DNA from: Nitrospira sp.
Lineage (GTDB): Bacteria > Nitrospirota > Nitrospiria > Nitrospirales > Nitrospiraceae
Direction: 5' to 3'
DNA: 6,385 bases
NCBI GenBank assembly: GCA_016873525.1
Contig: VGXD01000125.1
Coordinates: 1-6,385, forward strand
Shown here: in pieces, positions 1 through 6,385 of the stretch
How positions within the stretch are numbered: position 1 is the stretch's first letter
How the letters are laid out: each line of letters opens with the position of its first letter
Program-made: the position numbers and the translations under genes
The notes under the pieces: model-generated
Seen by the model: the letters and a program-made list of their open reading frames with translations, nothing else
What the model was told of the DNA's origin: nothing
Database searches by the model: none

Positions 1-375
1 GTCATCCAGCCCGACGTGGTGGCCGAGTTCGTGGACCACGGTGTCTTGGACTTCCTGAATCACCTCTTCCGGCGTCAGGCAGAGCCGCAAGATCGGCCCT
101 CGATAGATGAGAATGCGGGCCGGCAATTGTCCGCCGGGATTGAAGAAGGACTCCGCATCGAGCGCAGTGCCTGAGTAAAGTCCCAGAAGGTCGTCCTCCG
201 ACTCCAACTCCAAGTCATCCAAGACCTCTCGCGAAGGCTCCGCTTCCACGACCACGGACACGTTGTCCAGCAACGTCCGATACTGGCCCGGCAATCCTTG
301 CACGGCCTCGCGCACCAATTGCTCGAAGGCTTCCGGAGTGACGAGAGGCCGAGGGGCACGCTTCCGACGAGGCAT
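1..375 (-). CDS. Zincin-like metallopeptidase (COG3824 / PF06262 type), C-terminus cut by window edge
   Basis: Reading from the ATG at 375-373 gives 125 codons with no stop before the left edge, so the 3' end is missing. The visible protein starts MPRRKRAPRP, a short basic head, followed by an acidic and hydrophobic body. It ends with the zinc-protease signature HELGHHVGLDD at residues 115-125, which fits HExxHxxGxxD: H115 and H119 as zinc ligands, E116 as the catalytic base and D125 as a possible third ligand. The layout (LLDNVSVVVE near residue 35, LLGLYSG near 63, ILIYRGP near 88, then VVHELGHH) matches the small minimal-zincin family of about 120-150 residues, so probably only some 10-20 residues are lost. 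No signal peptide or membrane segment is seen, suggesting a cytoplasmic protein. The physiological substrate of this family is not known to me. The start is supported by a Shine-Dalgarno sequence overlapping the stop of the lipoprotein gene 7 bases upstream. The family call is confident; the function is not. Confidence 0.88.
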   Translation of the reverse strand, partial: MPRRKRAPRPLVTPEAFEQLVREAVQGLPGQYRTLLDNVSVVVEAEPSREVLDDLELESEDDLLGLYSGTALDAESFFNPGGQLPARILIYRGPILRLCLTPEEVIQEVQDTVVHELGHHVGLDD

Positions 376-378
376 CGT

Positions 379-384
379 CTCCTC
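379..384 (-). promoter_or_regulatory. Ribosome binding site of the metallopeptidase gene
   Basis: The sense strand reads TGAGGAGACG directly before the ATG at 375. The GAGGAG element overlaps the TGA stop (385-383) of the lipoprotein gene. Ribosomes ending the lipoprotein would therefore finish on the next gene's binding site, which suggests translational coupling. It also fixes the start at 375. Confidence 0.75.
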
Positions 385-808
385 AGCGCGGTTTGGGGGT
401 CAGGAAATCCTCGTTCAACTTCGGATCGCTCATGACCGCCTGCCCGTGCTTGCGGAGCGGGGGCGCATCCCAGATGACCTTGTGTCCAGGCGCCAGATTG
501 GCCGCTTCGATGTAATGCTGTTTGGCCACGGCGCGATCGCCGAGCGCATCCAAGGCTAGCGCCAGATTGTAATGGGCTTCGGCCAGGGTTGGCTGCGTCT
601 TGATGACCGCTTCATACTGGGCCTTGGCCGGCGCCCACTGACGCGCCGCGAACAAGCGATTCCCCTCTTCCATGGCAGTCACGACCGCTGGAGGCGTTCC
701 GGCCGGAGCCCGAAGAGTCCGCACCACGTCAGGCTTCGACCCGGGCTGCGCAGCGCAGCCGATCAACACCACTCCCATCAACACGAAGACTATCGCCGTC
801 TGTTTCAT
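383..808 (-). CDS. TPR-repeat lipoprotein, outer-membrane type
   Basis: A complete 141-residue protein. It has a lipoprotein signal peptide: basic MK start, hydrophobic stretch over residues 4-16 and lipobox L-I-G-C with the lipidated cysteine at 18. The residue after the cysteine is Ala, not Asp, so Lol-type sorting would send it to the outer membrane. After a Pro-rich linker (residues 20-42) come two tetratricopeptide repeats, about 42-73 (EEGNRLFAARQWAPAKAQYEAV) and 74-107 (AEAHYNLALALDALGDRAVA), with the usual small/aromatic packing residues. A C-terminal tail follows (residues 108-141, containing WDAPPLRKHG). TPRs act as protein-binding scaffolds; no catalytic motif is visible. It starts 17 bases after the addA stop with a strong Shine-Dalgarno sequence, so it is probably co-transcribed with addBA. 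Its partner is unknown: it may be an envelope assembly or scaffolding protein, and a role in DNA repair is unlikely given its location outside the cytoplasm. Confidence 0.9.
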   Translation of the reverse strand: MKQTAIVFVLMGVVLIGCAAQPGSKPDVVRTLRAPAGTPPAVVTAMEEGNRLFAARQWAPAKAQYEAVIKTQPTLAEAHYNLALALDALGDRAVAKQHYIEAANLAPGHKVIWDAPPLRKHGQAVMSDPKLNEDFLTPKPR

Positions 809-813
809 CCCTG

Positions 814-820
814 CCTCCTC
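814..820 (-). promoter_or_regulatory. Ribosome binding site of the lipoprotein gene
   Basis: The sense strand reads GAGGAGG, 5 bases before the ATG at 808. This is close to the full anti-Shine-Dalgarno complement and occupies most of the 17-base gap after the addA stop (TAG, 828-826). The gap leaves no room for a terminator or a separate promoter, supporting co-transcription with addA. Confidence 0.85.
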
Positions 821-825
821 AAAAA

Positions 826-3800
826 CTACGCTTGGACCGTTCGTCCGTTTCGCAAAAAGACAAACTGCACGCCGACCGACTCCACCTTCAAACTCCTGGC
901 CACGGCCTCGCGATAGACTTGCGCCTGCACCCGGTAGCCGGCTGCGCGCGCCTCCACATCCTCCTCCGCGACCCGGTCGGTCTTATAGTCGGCGATCCAG
1001 ATTCGCCCGTCAAGACGGTAGACCAGATCGATCACCCCTTCCATGACGCAGGCATCGGCACAGCCGGAGGTGAGCCGCAAGGGGGAGGCCTCTCCCGAAG
1101 CCTGTTCAAGCCCCTCGCCCCTCGCCCCTCGTCCCTCCCCGCTCCATCGGATGGCAAAGGGCACCTCACGGCCCAGGATCGTCGCGCGCCGCAACTCCGC
1201 ATAGGACGGCGAGGCGGCAAAAGCCTTGAAGATGTCGCACAGCTCTGCTTCAACTTGCGCCGGGTCCGCTGACGCGCCGGACTCCATCGAGAAGCCCTGC
1301 CGACAGAGCTCCGCCACACGCGCGGGCAGCTTGGCAGGATCGTCGGGAAAATCCCACCCCTCCAACAGGCGATGAGCCAGGATGCCGACCAGCCTGGCCG
1401 TCTCGGCATCCGTTGCCGCATGGACGCCTCCCGACTCCGCGGCCCCTCGCGCAACGATCGGGACGGATTTTTCCAGCGCCGTCGGACTCAGGAAAAAGCC
1501 GGCGCCCTGGACGGCGCGATAGCGCTCCCCCCGCTCCTTCCAGCGGGATAAGGAAGAGCCCAGATCGCCCGCGTCTTCCCGCCAGAGCGGCTCCGCCACC
1601 CCCACACGAGGCGCGACATCGCGTCCGGGGACGATCTGGACCGGCACCTCGACATCCCCCAACCTAATCGTGGAAGTCTCGATGGAGGCCAGGTCGAGGC
1701 CCATCGCCTCGGCCACACGGGACAGAAAGCTTTCACGGCCACGGCTCTTTGCCGGAAGGCCGGCCGAGAGCACCAGCCGGCGCTTGGCCCTCGTCATGGC
1801 CACGTAGAGGACCCGCGCCTCCTCGGCCCTCTGGCGTTGCGCCAGTTTGGCGCCGACGTAGACCCCGCCGACCGTCTGCAAGTCCCCGGCCTTCAGGCCC
1901 AGGACCCCCGTGGACCAATCGTGTTGCACCAGGATGCGCGACTCCCGCCGATCCGTCCCGCGATGGAGCCCGGCAAGGATCACCATCGGGAACTCCAATC
2001 CCTTGGCCTTGTGAATGCTGAGCAGCCGCACGGCCCCTTGCTGCTCCGGATCCTCCAAGCCCTCCTCGGCCAGCGGGCTCTCGGTTTCGTCCGGCGGCTC
2101 CAAGGCGCGCTGCGTCAGCTCGGCGACCAAGCCCGGCAGGGTCATGTTGGGACGCTTCGCAAGTTGCACCGTGATATCGCGCAGCTTCAGAAGATTCGCC
2201 ACCGCCTGTTCGTGGTCCATCGAAGCCGCCGCCAATTCCAGGAGCGGAGCCTTGCTCAGCACCAGGTCCATCGTGTCGGTCAACGGTACGACGGGCAGTT
2301 CCCGGTGCAGTTTTGCGATGAGGGCATAGACCGGTGCAACCGATTGGGCCTTGGCTGTCGTCCCCAGGGCCCGGCGATAATCCAGCAGGCCCTCGCGGGC
2401 CAGTCTTTCGATAGCCCCGTCCGAGAGTCCGCCGAACGGCGAGCGAAGCACGCCGACCAACGCCAGGGTATCGTGGGGATTGGCCGCCGTACGCAGCAGG
2501 TTGACGGCATCGACGATCTCCTGCCTCTCGTAAAAATGCTTTTCACCCTCCGTGAGACAGGGGATGTCGTAGCGCCGGAGCGCCTCCAGATAATCCCGCG
2601 CCTTCGTGAGGGTCCGCAAGAGAATCGCCACGTGTCTGGGCTTGATCGTCGCAGCCAGATCGCGTTCTCGAATTTCCTCGCGATCGAGCACCTCCTCGCG
2701 CAGCCACCGAGCCAGCTCCTCCGCTTCGGCCCGGCCGGCGGCATCCGCATCCGCGTCCGGTTCAAGCGGCCGGACCAGCCGCAGCTCCAGCCGTTCCGCC
2801 GGCAGCGGCGGCACATCGGTCTGGACGGCCAAGAGCGGATCGTTTTTCGGCTGCAGCCCCTTGATCGGCTCACGCGGAAACACTCGGGCAAAAACGGCGT
2901 TGAGCGGCGAGAGGAGCACGGAGTGGCTGCGGAAGTTGCTGTGCAAGGTCTGCCGTTCTCCGCGCGGGTCCTGCGCCAACACGTAATCTTCCACCACGGC
3001 GTCGTAGGCATCCATGTCCGCGCGCCGAAAGGCATAGATGGACTGTTTGGGGTCCCCCACGATGAACAGCTTGCCCGGCTCGAGCCGGACCCTCCGCCAG
3101 TCCCGCTCCTCCCGCCCCGCAGCCTCGGCCAGGTAGAGGATCATCTCGTATTGCACCGGATCGGTGTCTTGAAATTCGTCCACTAACATGGCTTGAAACT
3201 GTTGTTTGAGTTCCCGGCGGATCAGGGGATGGTCCCGCAGGAGATCGCGCGCTCGGGCCAGAAGCCCATCGAAGGACACATAGCCGCTCTGGACGAACCG
3301 ACGCCGGCAGGTCTTGGCAAAGGGAATCAGCAGCCTGATGAGCGGGATAAGGGGACCGGCCTCGATGTGGAGCAGGGCTTGAGCCACCCGGATGATCCCC
3401 TTGGCCTCCCCATAGTCTCCCTTGGACCACGTGGTGGTCATCCCCGGCACGGAGCGGTCCAATTGATCCAGGCCGCCCGCTCCTTCTCCTTCGTCCCCGC
3501 CGGAAGCCACACCAGGGGAAAGGGGAAGACCTCCTTCCGCCGCCCCTTGCAGAAAGAAGACGGCCGTATCCAACATCCGTTCCAAGGTGTGAGCCTTGGC
3601 ATGAGCCCCCCGCAGCGCCTTGGCCCGTTCAGCCAGCCCCCTCATCCAGGCACGGATCGGCGGCGGCAAGCCCCCGTCTGCCCCTTCAGAGAAACTCTCC
3701 AGGGTGGAGGCATCGAGCGGGATCAGTTCACCGACCAGGCCGCCGGCAAGTTCCTTCACATCCCCCAAGGAGAGTTCCCGCAAGGCAGCCTTCCAGACAG

Positions 3801-4353
3801 CCTGGTGGCCCCCACGATGGCCCAGCTCTTCATCCAGCCAAAGGGCCCATTCGTGGTTAAAGTGATGCTTGAACTGAACTCCTTCATCCTCGCTGAATAC
3901 CGGATCTACAAAACTCTCTACAGGATAGAGCCTGAGCAGGTGAGCCGCAAAGCTATGGATGGTCCCGATCTGGCTTTTTTCCAGTTCCTGAAGAGCCTTT
4001 GACGCCAATTCGTTCAGACGGGTTTTGCTGAGCCCATAGCGGTCCAGCAGCTCCACCATCTGTTCCCAATCCCGCCGCCTCGATGCCGCCGGAGGCGTCC
4101 CAGCCTCCAACTCGATCAAGAGAGCAAGACGGTCACGAAGGCGCAGCTTCATCTCGCTGGCCGCTTTGTTCGTAAACGTCAGCGCCACGATCTCGCCGAC
4201 CGCCAGAGGGTCCGGCTGGCGCAAGAGCAGGTGCAGCAGCCGATCCACCAGCAACGTCGTCTTCCCGGTTCCAGCCCCGGCTGTGACGACCAGATTGCAA
4301 TCGGTGGCGGTTGCCGCCCGTTCCCGCGCCGCCCTGTCCGGGAGAACGGCCAT
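826..4353 (-). CDS. addA: AddA: ATP-dependent helicase-nuclease subunit A
   Basis: A complete 1175-residue protein, close to the usual AddA length of about 1200. It is the motor of the AddAB complex, which unwinds and trims double-strand DNA ends in the cytoplasm to load RecA. SF1A (UvrD/RecB-like) helicase motifs appear in order: Walker A GAGTGKT 26-32 (K31), Ia LTFTNKAASE 58-67, II DEFQD 392-396, III GDPKQSIYAFRRAD 433-446, IV LHSNFRS 470-476, V LSIHKAKGLEFPMVIL 778-793 and VI VLYVAMTRAKRRL 848-860. The C-terminal RecB-family nuclease has H994, D1109 (GVIDL), D1122 and K1124 (DYKTD), and Q1143/Y1147 (QxxxY), so it looks active. No clear Q-motif glutamine precedes Walker A, which is RecB-like. 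The start is fixed by the one-base overlap with the addB stop and a GGGAGG site 8 bases upstream. Two low-complexity Gly-rich inserts stand out: about residues 271-295, and 1071-1098 just before the nuclease core. The latter contains a tandem DNA heptamer. A generic UvrD-like helicase is the alternative, but the nuclease domain and the addB neighbour favour AddA. Confidence 0.95.
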   Translation of the reverse strand: MAVLPDRAARERAATATDCNLVVTAGAGTGKTTLLVDRLLHLLLRQPDPLAVGEIVALTFTNKAASEMKLRLRDRLALLIELEAGTPPAASRRRDWEQMVELLDRYGLSKTRLNELASKALQELEKSQIGTIHSFAAHLLRLYPVESFVDPVFSEDEGVQFKHHFNHEWALWLDEELGHRGGHQAVWKAALRELSLGDVKELAGGLVGELIPLDASTLESFSEGADGGLPPPIRAWMRGLAERAKALRGAHAKAHTLERMLDTAVFFLQGAAEGGLPLSPGVASGGDEGEGAGGLDQLDRSVPGMTTTWSKGDYGEAKGIIRVAQALLHIEAGPLIPLIRLLIPFAKTCRRRFVQSGYVSFDGLLARARDLLRDHPLIRRELKQQFQAMLVDEFQDTDPVQYEMILYLAEAAGREERDWRRVRLEPGKLFIVGDPKQSIYAFRRADMDAYDAVVEDYVLAQDPRGERQTLHSNFRSHSVLLSPLNAVFARVFPREPIKGLQPKNDPLLAVQTDVPPLPAERLELRLVRPLEPDADADAAGRAEAEELARWLREEVLDREEIRERDLAATIKPRHVAILLRTLTKARDYLEALRRYDIPCLTEGEKHFYERQEIVDAVNLLRTAANPHDTLALVGVLRSPFGGLSDGAIERLAREGLLDYRRALGTTAKAQSVAPVYALIAKLHRELPVVPLTDTMDLVLSKAPLLELAAASMDHEQAVANLLKLRDITVQLAKRPNMTLPGLVAELTQRALEPPDETESPLAEEGLEDPEQQGAVRLLSIHKAKGLEFPMVILAGLHRGTDRRESRILVQHDWSTGVLGLKAGDLQTVGGVYVGAKLAQRQRAEEARVLYVAMTRAKRRLVLSAGLPAKSRGRESFLSRVAEAMGLDLASIETSTIRLGDVEVPVQIVPGRDVAPRVGVAEPLWREDAGDLGSSLSRWKERGERYRAVQGAGFFLSPTALEKSVPIVARGAAESGGVHAATDAETARLVGILAHRLLEGWDFPDDPAKLPARVAELCRQGFSMESGASADPAQVEAELCDIFKAFAASPSYAELRRATILGREVPFAIRWSGEGRGARGEGLEQASGEASPLRLTSGCADACVMEGVIDLVYRLDGRIWIADYKTDRVAEEDVEARAAGYRVQAQVYREAVARSLKVESVGVQFVFLRNGRTVQA
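1081..1096. repeat. Short near-palindrome inside addA
   Basis: GGGGGAGGCCTCTCCC is centred on the AGGCCT core. All eight pairs match except one that would be a G-T pair. It has no loop bases and no following T-run, so it is not a convincing terminator. It lies in the Gly-rich insert of addA, 14 bases from the heptamer repeat, and may only reflect local low complexity. Confidence 0.35.
1111..1131. repeat. Tandem heptamer CCCCTCG, three perfect copies, within the addA coding region
   Basis: Three head-to-tail copies occupy 1111-1117, 1118-1124 and 1125-1131. A degraded fourth copy (TCCCTCC) follows at 1132-1138 and a weaker match at 1139-1145. On the sense strand the copies are read as RGARGEG, around residues 1075-1081 of AddA, between the conserved AIRW strand and the GVIDL nuclease motif. 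Three copies make 21 bases and keep the frame, but one unit (7 bases) does not. Tandem heptamers are known as short repeats in several bacterial genomes, for example cyanobacteria; whether this one is dispersed in this genome cannot be seen here. Confidence 0.9.
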
Positions 4354-4355
4354 TA
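4351..4355 (-). other. TAATG stop-start overlap joining addB to addA
   Basis: The sense strand reads TAATG. TAA (4355-4353) ends addB, and ATG (4353-4351) starts addA using the last A of the stop. Such one-base overlaps allow terminating ribosomes to reinitiate, which would help keep the two subunits of an obligate heterodimer near equal amounts. This is inferred from the arrangement. Confidence 0.9.
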
Positions 4356-6385
4356 GTCATTCCTCCCTGCCGGCCCTGACTGGGCCTTCGACCGGCGCGG
4401 ACGCCGGCCAGAAGGAACCTTGTCGCCGGCTTGCGCCTCGGTCGGCGCATCGGCCGGCTTGGCCCGCCTGATATCTCGATGCGGCTTCACCGTCGCATGG
4501 TCGCTTCGCGCCCGCCAGGAGGTCGGCTGGTGCGTGACCCGGCAGGTGAGGCGATAGTCACAGTGCTCGCAATACCCCTCCGGATAGATAAAGAACCGCC
4601 CGGCCTTGATTCCTCCGAGGACATAGCGGATGACCCGCTCCAACGGCCCCCGCAAGCCCGAGGTCCAGGCATGGCCGGGAAATTCCGCGCGCGTCAGCGC
4701 CTGGCCGTTGCGGGCCTCCCACCGCTGAGCCAAGTAGTAGAACCAGACCCCTTCGGCCCTCGCGGCTTCTCCTCGGCCGAGCGATGCTCCGGCTTGCGTC
4801 AAACGCCAAGACATTTCAGAGGCGGCCATCGCCAGGTACAAGGGCGGCTGCAGGCGCAGCCCGCGCACCGCGCCCAGCGGCAAATTTTTATCCAGGGTAT
4901 CGGGCTCGCGACTGGCTTTGAACTTGTAATCGACGATGCGATAGGCCTTGCGGGAAGCCGACCAGTCCACGCGGTCCAGACGCCCCGAGAGCGAAATCGG
5001 CTCCGGCTCTCTCGCTTCGTCGGCGCCCACCTCCAAGGCGCCGCGCATCGACTCTTCGAAGAGAATCGGCTCCCAGCCCTCGGCAGAGAGTTCCGCCAAG
5101 TCCTCTCGCAACACATCGCGCAGAAATCGGAGCAAGCGTTCTTGGTGCAGTTCCCAGACGATGGGGAAGCCCACCGGATGGGTCAGGGCAAACCGGCCGA
5201 ACACCTGATAAGCCGTTTCCTCCAGGACCGCCAAGGGCTCAACGGAAGAGCCGGGAGGGCCGGCAAAATACCCCTCCTCTCTGAGCTTTTGATAGCACCG
5301 GCGCAGAATGCCATGGGCCAGGACTCCCAGCTCGACCGGCCCGATTTGATCCTCGGCCTCGGGAACGACGAGGGACTCCAAATGCAAGACCTGTCCGGCA
5401 AAGTACCGGAAGGGACAGGTGGCATAGTCCTGTAGAGCGGTGGGCGAGAAGCCCCGCTTCTTGAGCCCCAGCCAGAAGGACGCCAAGGGGCCGGTGAGCC
5501 CGTCATAAGCGCCGAGCTTGGACGCCACGGCCTCCTGCTCGCGGAGCGCCAGAAGTCCCTGCTTGACCAGCCCCCCGGCCGGATGCAGGGCCTCCAAGAG
5601 CCGGCGCGGAACGATGCGGTCCAAGAGGCACTTGATCCCCGTCTCGACCGGCGTCAGCCGTTCGGCCCGATAGGCAAGCCCCTCTTTGAATTTGCTCGTC
5701 AGCCTTCTCGGCACCGTGAGTTCCGCTCCCAAGGCCCCTTCGCGGGCCTCCCCCAGATAACTGGATGGGACCAAGGTGCGGCCCGCGCCATCGGTGCGTT
5801 GATAGAGGAGCGTGAGGTGTTCGCGGGGCGCCTCGCACAAGAGGCGATAGAGGAGCTTCTCCTCGTCGAAGCCGGCCAGCTTCTCCTGGATCTTAAAACC
5901 CAAGTCCGCTTCGAGGAGCCGGCGTGAGGCATCCCGCAGAAACGCGTCTTCCTGGACATGGCGCGGGAACACCTTCTCGTTGAGTCCCAGCACAAAGAGC
6001 GCGCGAAACGGAATCCCACGAGCCGCCATGGCATCCAACACCTGCACCCCCGCCCCGCGCGAGCCGTCGCGCGCCCCGATGGGAACGGTCGCGGCTTCCA
6101 TCAACCGGCGGAACGCCGCGACGAAATCCACCAGCGCCACCTCCGGCTCCAAGCAAGCCATCTCGCGCAATTCGCCCAAACTGTCGTGGAAGGTCTGCCG
6201 CAGCGAGTCCGGCTGGCCCTTGTCGCCCTGAGCCGCTTCGCCGGCAAGCGGATCCAGAAACCGATCGAAGAGCGCCTCGACAAGCGCGACATAGCCGGAC
6301 CACGAGGCCGTGTCAGGCAGAGCGCCGACGGCCTCATTCAAGGCCGTCACAACCGTCAGGGCCGCACGAATCTGCTCGGCCGGAA
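4353..6385 (-). CDS. addB: AddB-type PD-(D/E)XK nuclease subunit, N-terminal part beyond window
   Basis: The frame is open to the right edge. The GTG at 6350 is internal, because eleven more sense codons (PAEQIRAALTV) precede it in frame, so roughly the C-terminal 60 percent is seen. Counting the 6350 codon as 1, residues 115-200 hold the AddB helicase-like remnant (ALFVLGLNEKVFPR, FLRDASRRLL). The RecB-family nuclease follows: H346, D459 (GRLDRVD), D474 and K476 (DYKFK), Q501/Y505 (QPPLY). Four cysteines match the AddB Fe-S staple: C312 (YATCPFRYF) before the nuclease, then C594, C597 and C603 in CEHCDYRLTC, giving C-x2-C-x5-C as in Bacillus AddB. The cluster holds the nuclease domain together in known AddB proteins. 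After the last cysteine comes an Arg/Lys-rich tail of 62 residues with net positive charge. The stop overlaps the addA start. The protein should partner AddA, cutting the strand opposite to AddA. In genomes without firm assignment this family is often named only PD-(D/E)XK nuclease. The Walker A region lies outside the window. Confidence 0.92.
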   Translation of the reverse strand, partial: PAEQIRAALTVVTALNEAVGALPDTASWSGYVALVEALFDRFLDPLAGEAAQGDKGQPDSLRQTFHDSLGELREMACLEPEVALVDFVAAFRRLMEAATVPIGARDGSRGAGVQVLDAMAARGIPFRALFVLGLNEKVFPRHVQEDAFLRDASRRLLEADLGFKIQEKLAGFDEEKLLYRLLCEAPREHLTLLYQRTDGAGRTLVPSSYLGEAREGALGAELTVPRRLTSKFKEGLAYRAERLTPVETGIKCLLDRIVPRRLLEALHPAGGLVKQGLLALREQEAVASKLGAYDGLTGPLASFWLGLKKRGFSPTALQDYATCPFRYFAGQVLHLESLVVPEAEDQIGPVELGVLAHGILRRCYQKLREEGYFAGPPGSSVEPLAVLEETAYQVFGRFALTHPVGFPIVWELHQERLLRFLRDVLREDLAELSAEGWEPILFEESMRGALEVGADEAREPEPISLSGRLDRVDWSASRKAYRIVDYKFKASREPDTLDKNLPLGAVRGLRLQPPLYLAMAASEMSWRLTQAGASLGRGEAARAEGVWFYYLAQRWEARNGQALTRAEFPGHAWTSGLRGPLERVIRYVLGGIKAGRFFIYPEGYCEHCDYRLTCRVTHQPTSWRARSDHATVKPHRDIRRAKPADAPTEAQAGDKVPSGRRPRRSKAQSGPAGRND
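4362..4367 (-). promoter_or_regulatory. Ribosome binding site of addA, inside the addB 3' end
   Basis: The sense strand GGGAGG lies 8 bases before the addA ATG at 4353 and within the last codons of addB. An out-of-frame ATG (4360-4358) sits closer to it but opens only a frame without helicase homology, so 4353 is preferred. Confidence 0.8.

Noticed and set aside
75..359. Minus-strand frame of 94 codons at the left end
   Set aside because: It overlaps the metallopeptidase in another frame. The frame starting at 375 contains HELGHH and a ribosome binding site, while this one is Ser/Trp/Arg-rich noise.
532..538. No-frame evidence for a CRISPR, tRNA, attachment site or insertion sequence anywhere in the window
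   Set aside because: I looked for spaced direct repeats, cloverleaf-like segments and terminal inverted repeats. Nothing beyond the addA heptamer array was convincing, and coding sequence covers nearly every base.
1081..1096. Near-palindrome as a transcription terminator
   Set aside because: It is inside addA, has no loop and no T-run on either strand, and lies upstream of essential nuclease codons.
1837..3186. Long plus-strand open frame of 449 codons
   Set aside because: It lies wholly antisense to addA, whose helicase motifs span the same bases. Its translation is rich in Arg/Gln/His with no recognisable domain, and such mirror frames are common in GC-rich genes.
3193..4002. Plus-strand open frame of 269 codons
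   Set aside because: Antisense to the N-terminal third of addA, with no recognisable motifs or credible neighbouring gene on that strand.
4431..5435. Plus-strand open frame of 334 codons
   Set aside because: Antisense to the AddB nuclease domain, with Arg/Gln-rich low-information translation and no family motif. A shadow frame.
4353..6350. GTG at 6350 as the real start of the AddB-type gene
   Set aside because: The frame stays open to the window edge with plausible coding sequence. AddB proteins are much longer than 665 residues, so the true start is outside.

Overview
All four genes in this window lie on the minus strand and read from high to low coordinates as one tightly packed cluster, leaving no intergenic stretch longer than 17 bases. 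In transcription order they are: an AddB-type nuclease subunit (5' end beyond the right edge); AddA, the complete helicase-nuclease subunit; a small TPR lipoprotein; and a zincin-family metallopeptidase whose last residues run off the left edge. The stop codon of addB and the start codon of addA share one base (TAATG). The next two genes follow after 17 and 7 bases, each with a clear Shine-Dalgarno sequence. No promoter, terminator, RNA gene, CRISPR array or mobile element is visible, so transcription probably starts upstream of the right edge and ends beyond the left edge.

The organism is a bacterium with a diderm envelope, judging by a lipoprotein with an outer-membrane-type +2 residue. The DNA is GC-rich. 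The style of the AddA/AddB pair (RecB-like AddA without a clear Q-motif; AddB with DYKFK and a C-x2-C-x5-C cluster) recalls proteins of Nitrospirota and deltaproteobacterial lineages. Nitrospira is my best guess, with low confidence, because it rests on remembered protein style and not on a search.

AddA and AddB should together form the heterodimeric end-resection machine that replaces RecBCD in many bacteria. AddA supplies the motor and one nuclease, and AddB supplies the second nuclease and an Fe-S-stabilised fold. All expected catalytic residues are present in the visible parts. The lipoprotein and the metallopeptidase have no obvious mechanistic link to recombination and may simply share the transcript.

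This is essentially a conventional repair operon, and I do not see an undescribed system. The most interesting detail is a tandem heptamer (three perfect copies) inside the addA coding sequence, in a low-complexity insert just upstream of the nuclease active site. Gain or loss of one copy would, in either direction, put a stop codon before every acidic/lysine nuclease residue while leaving the helicase motifs intact.
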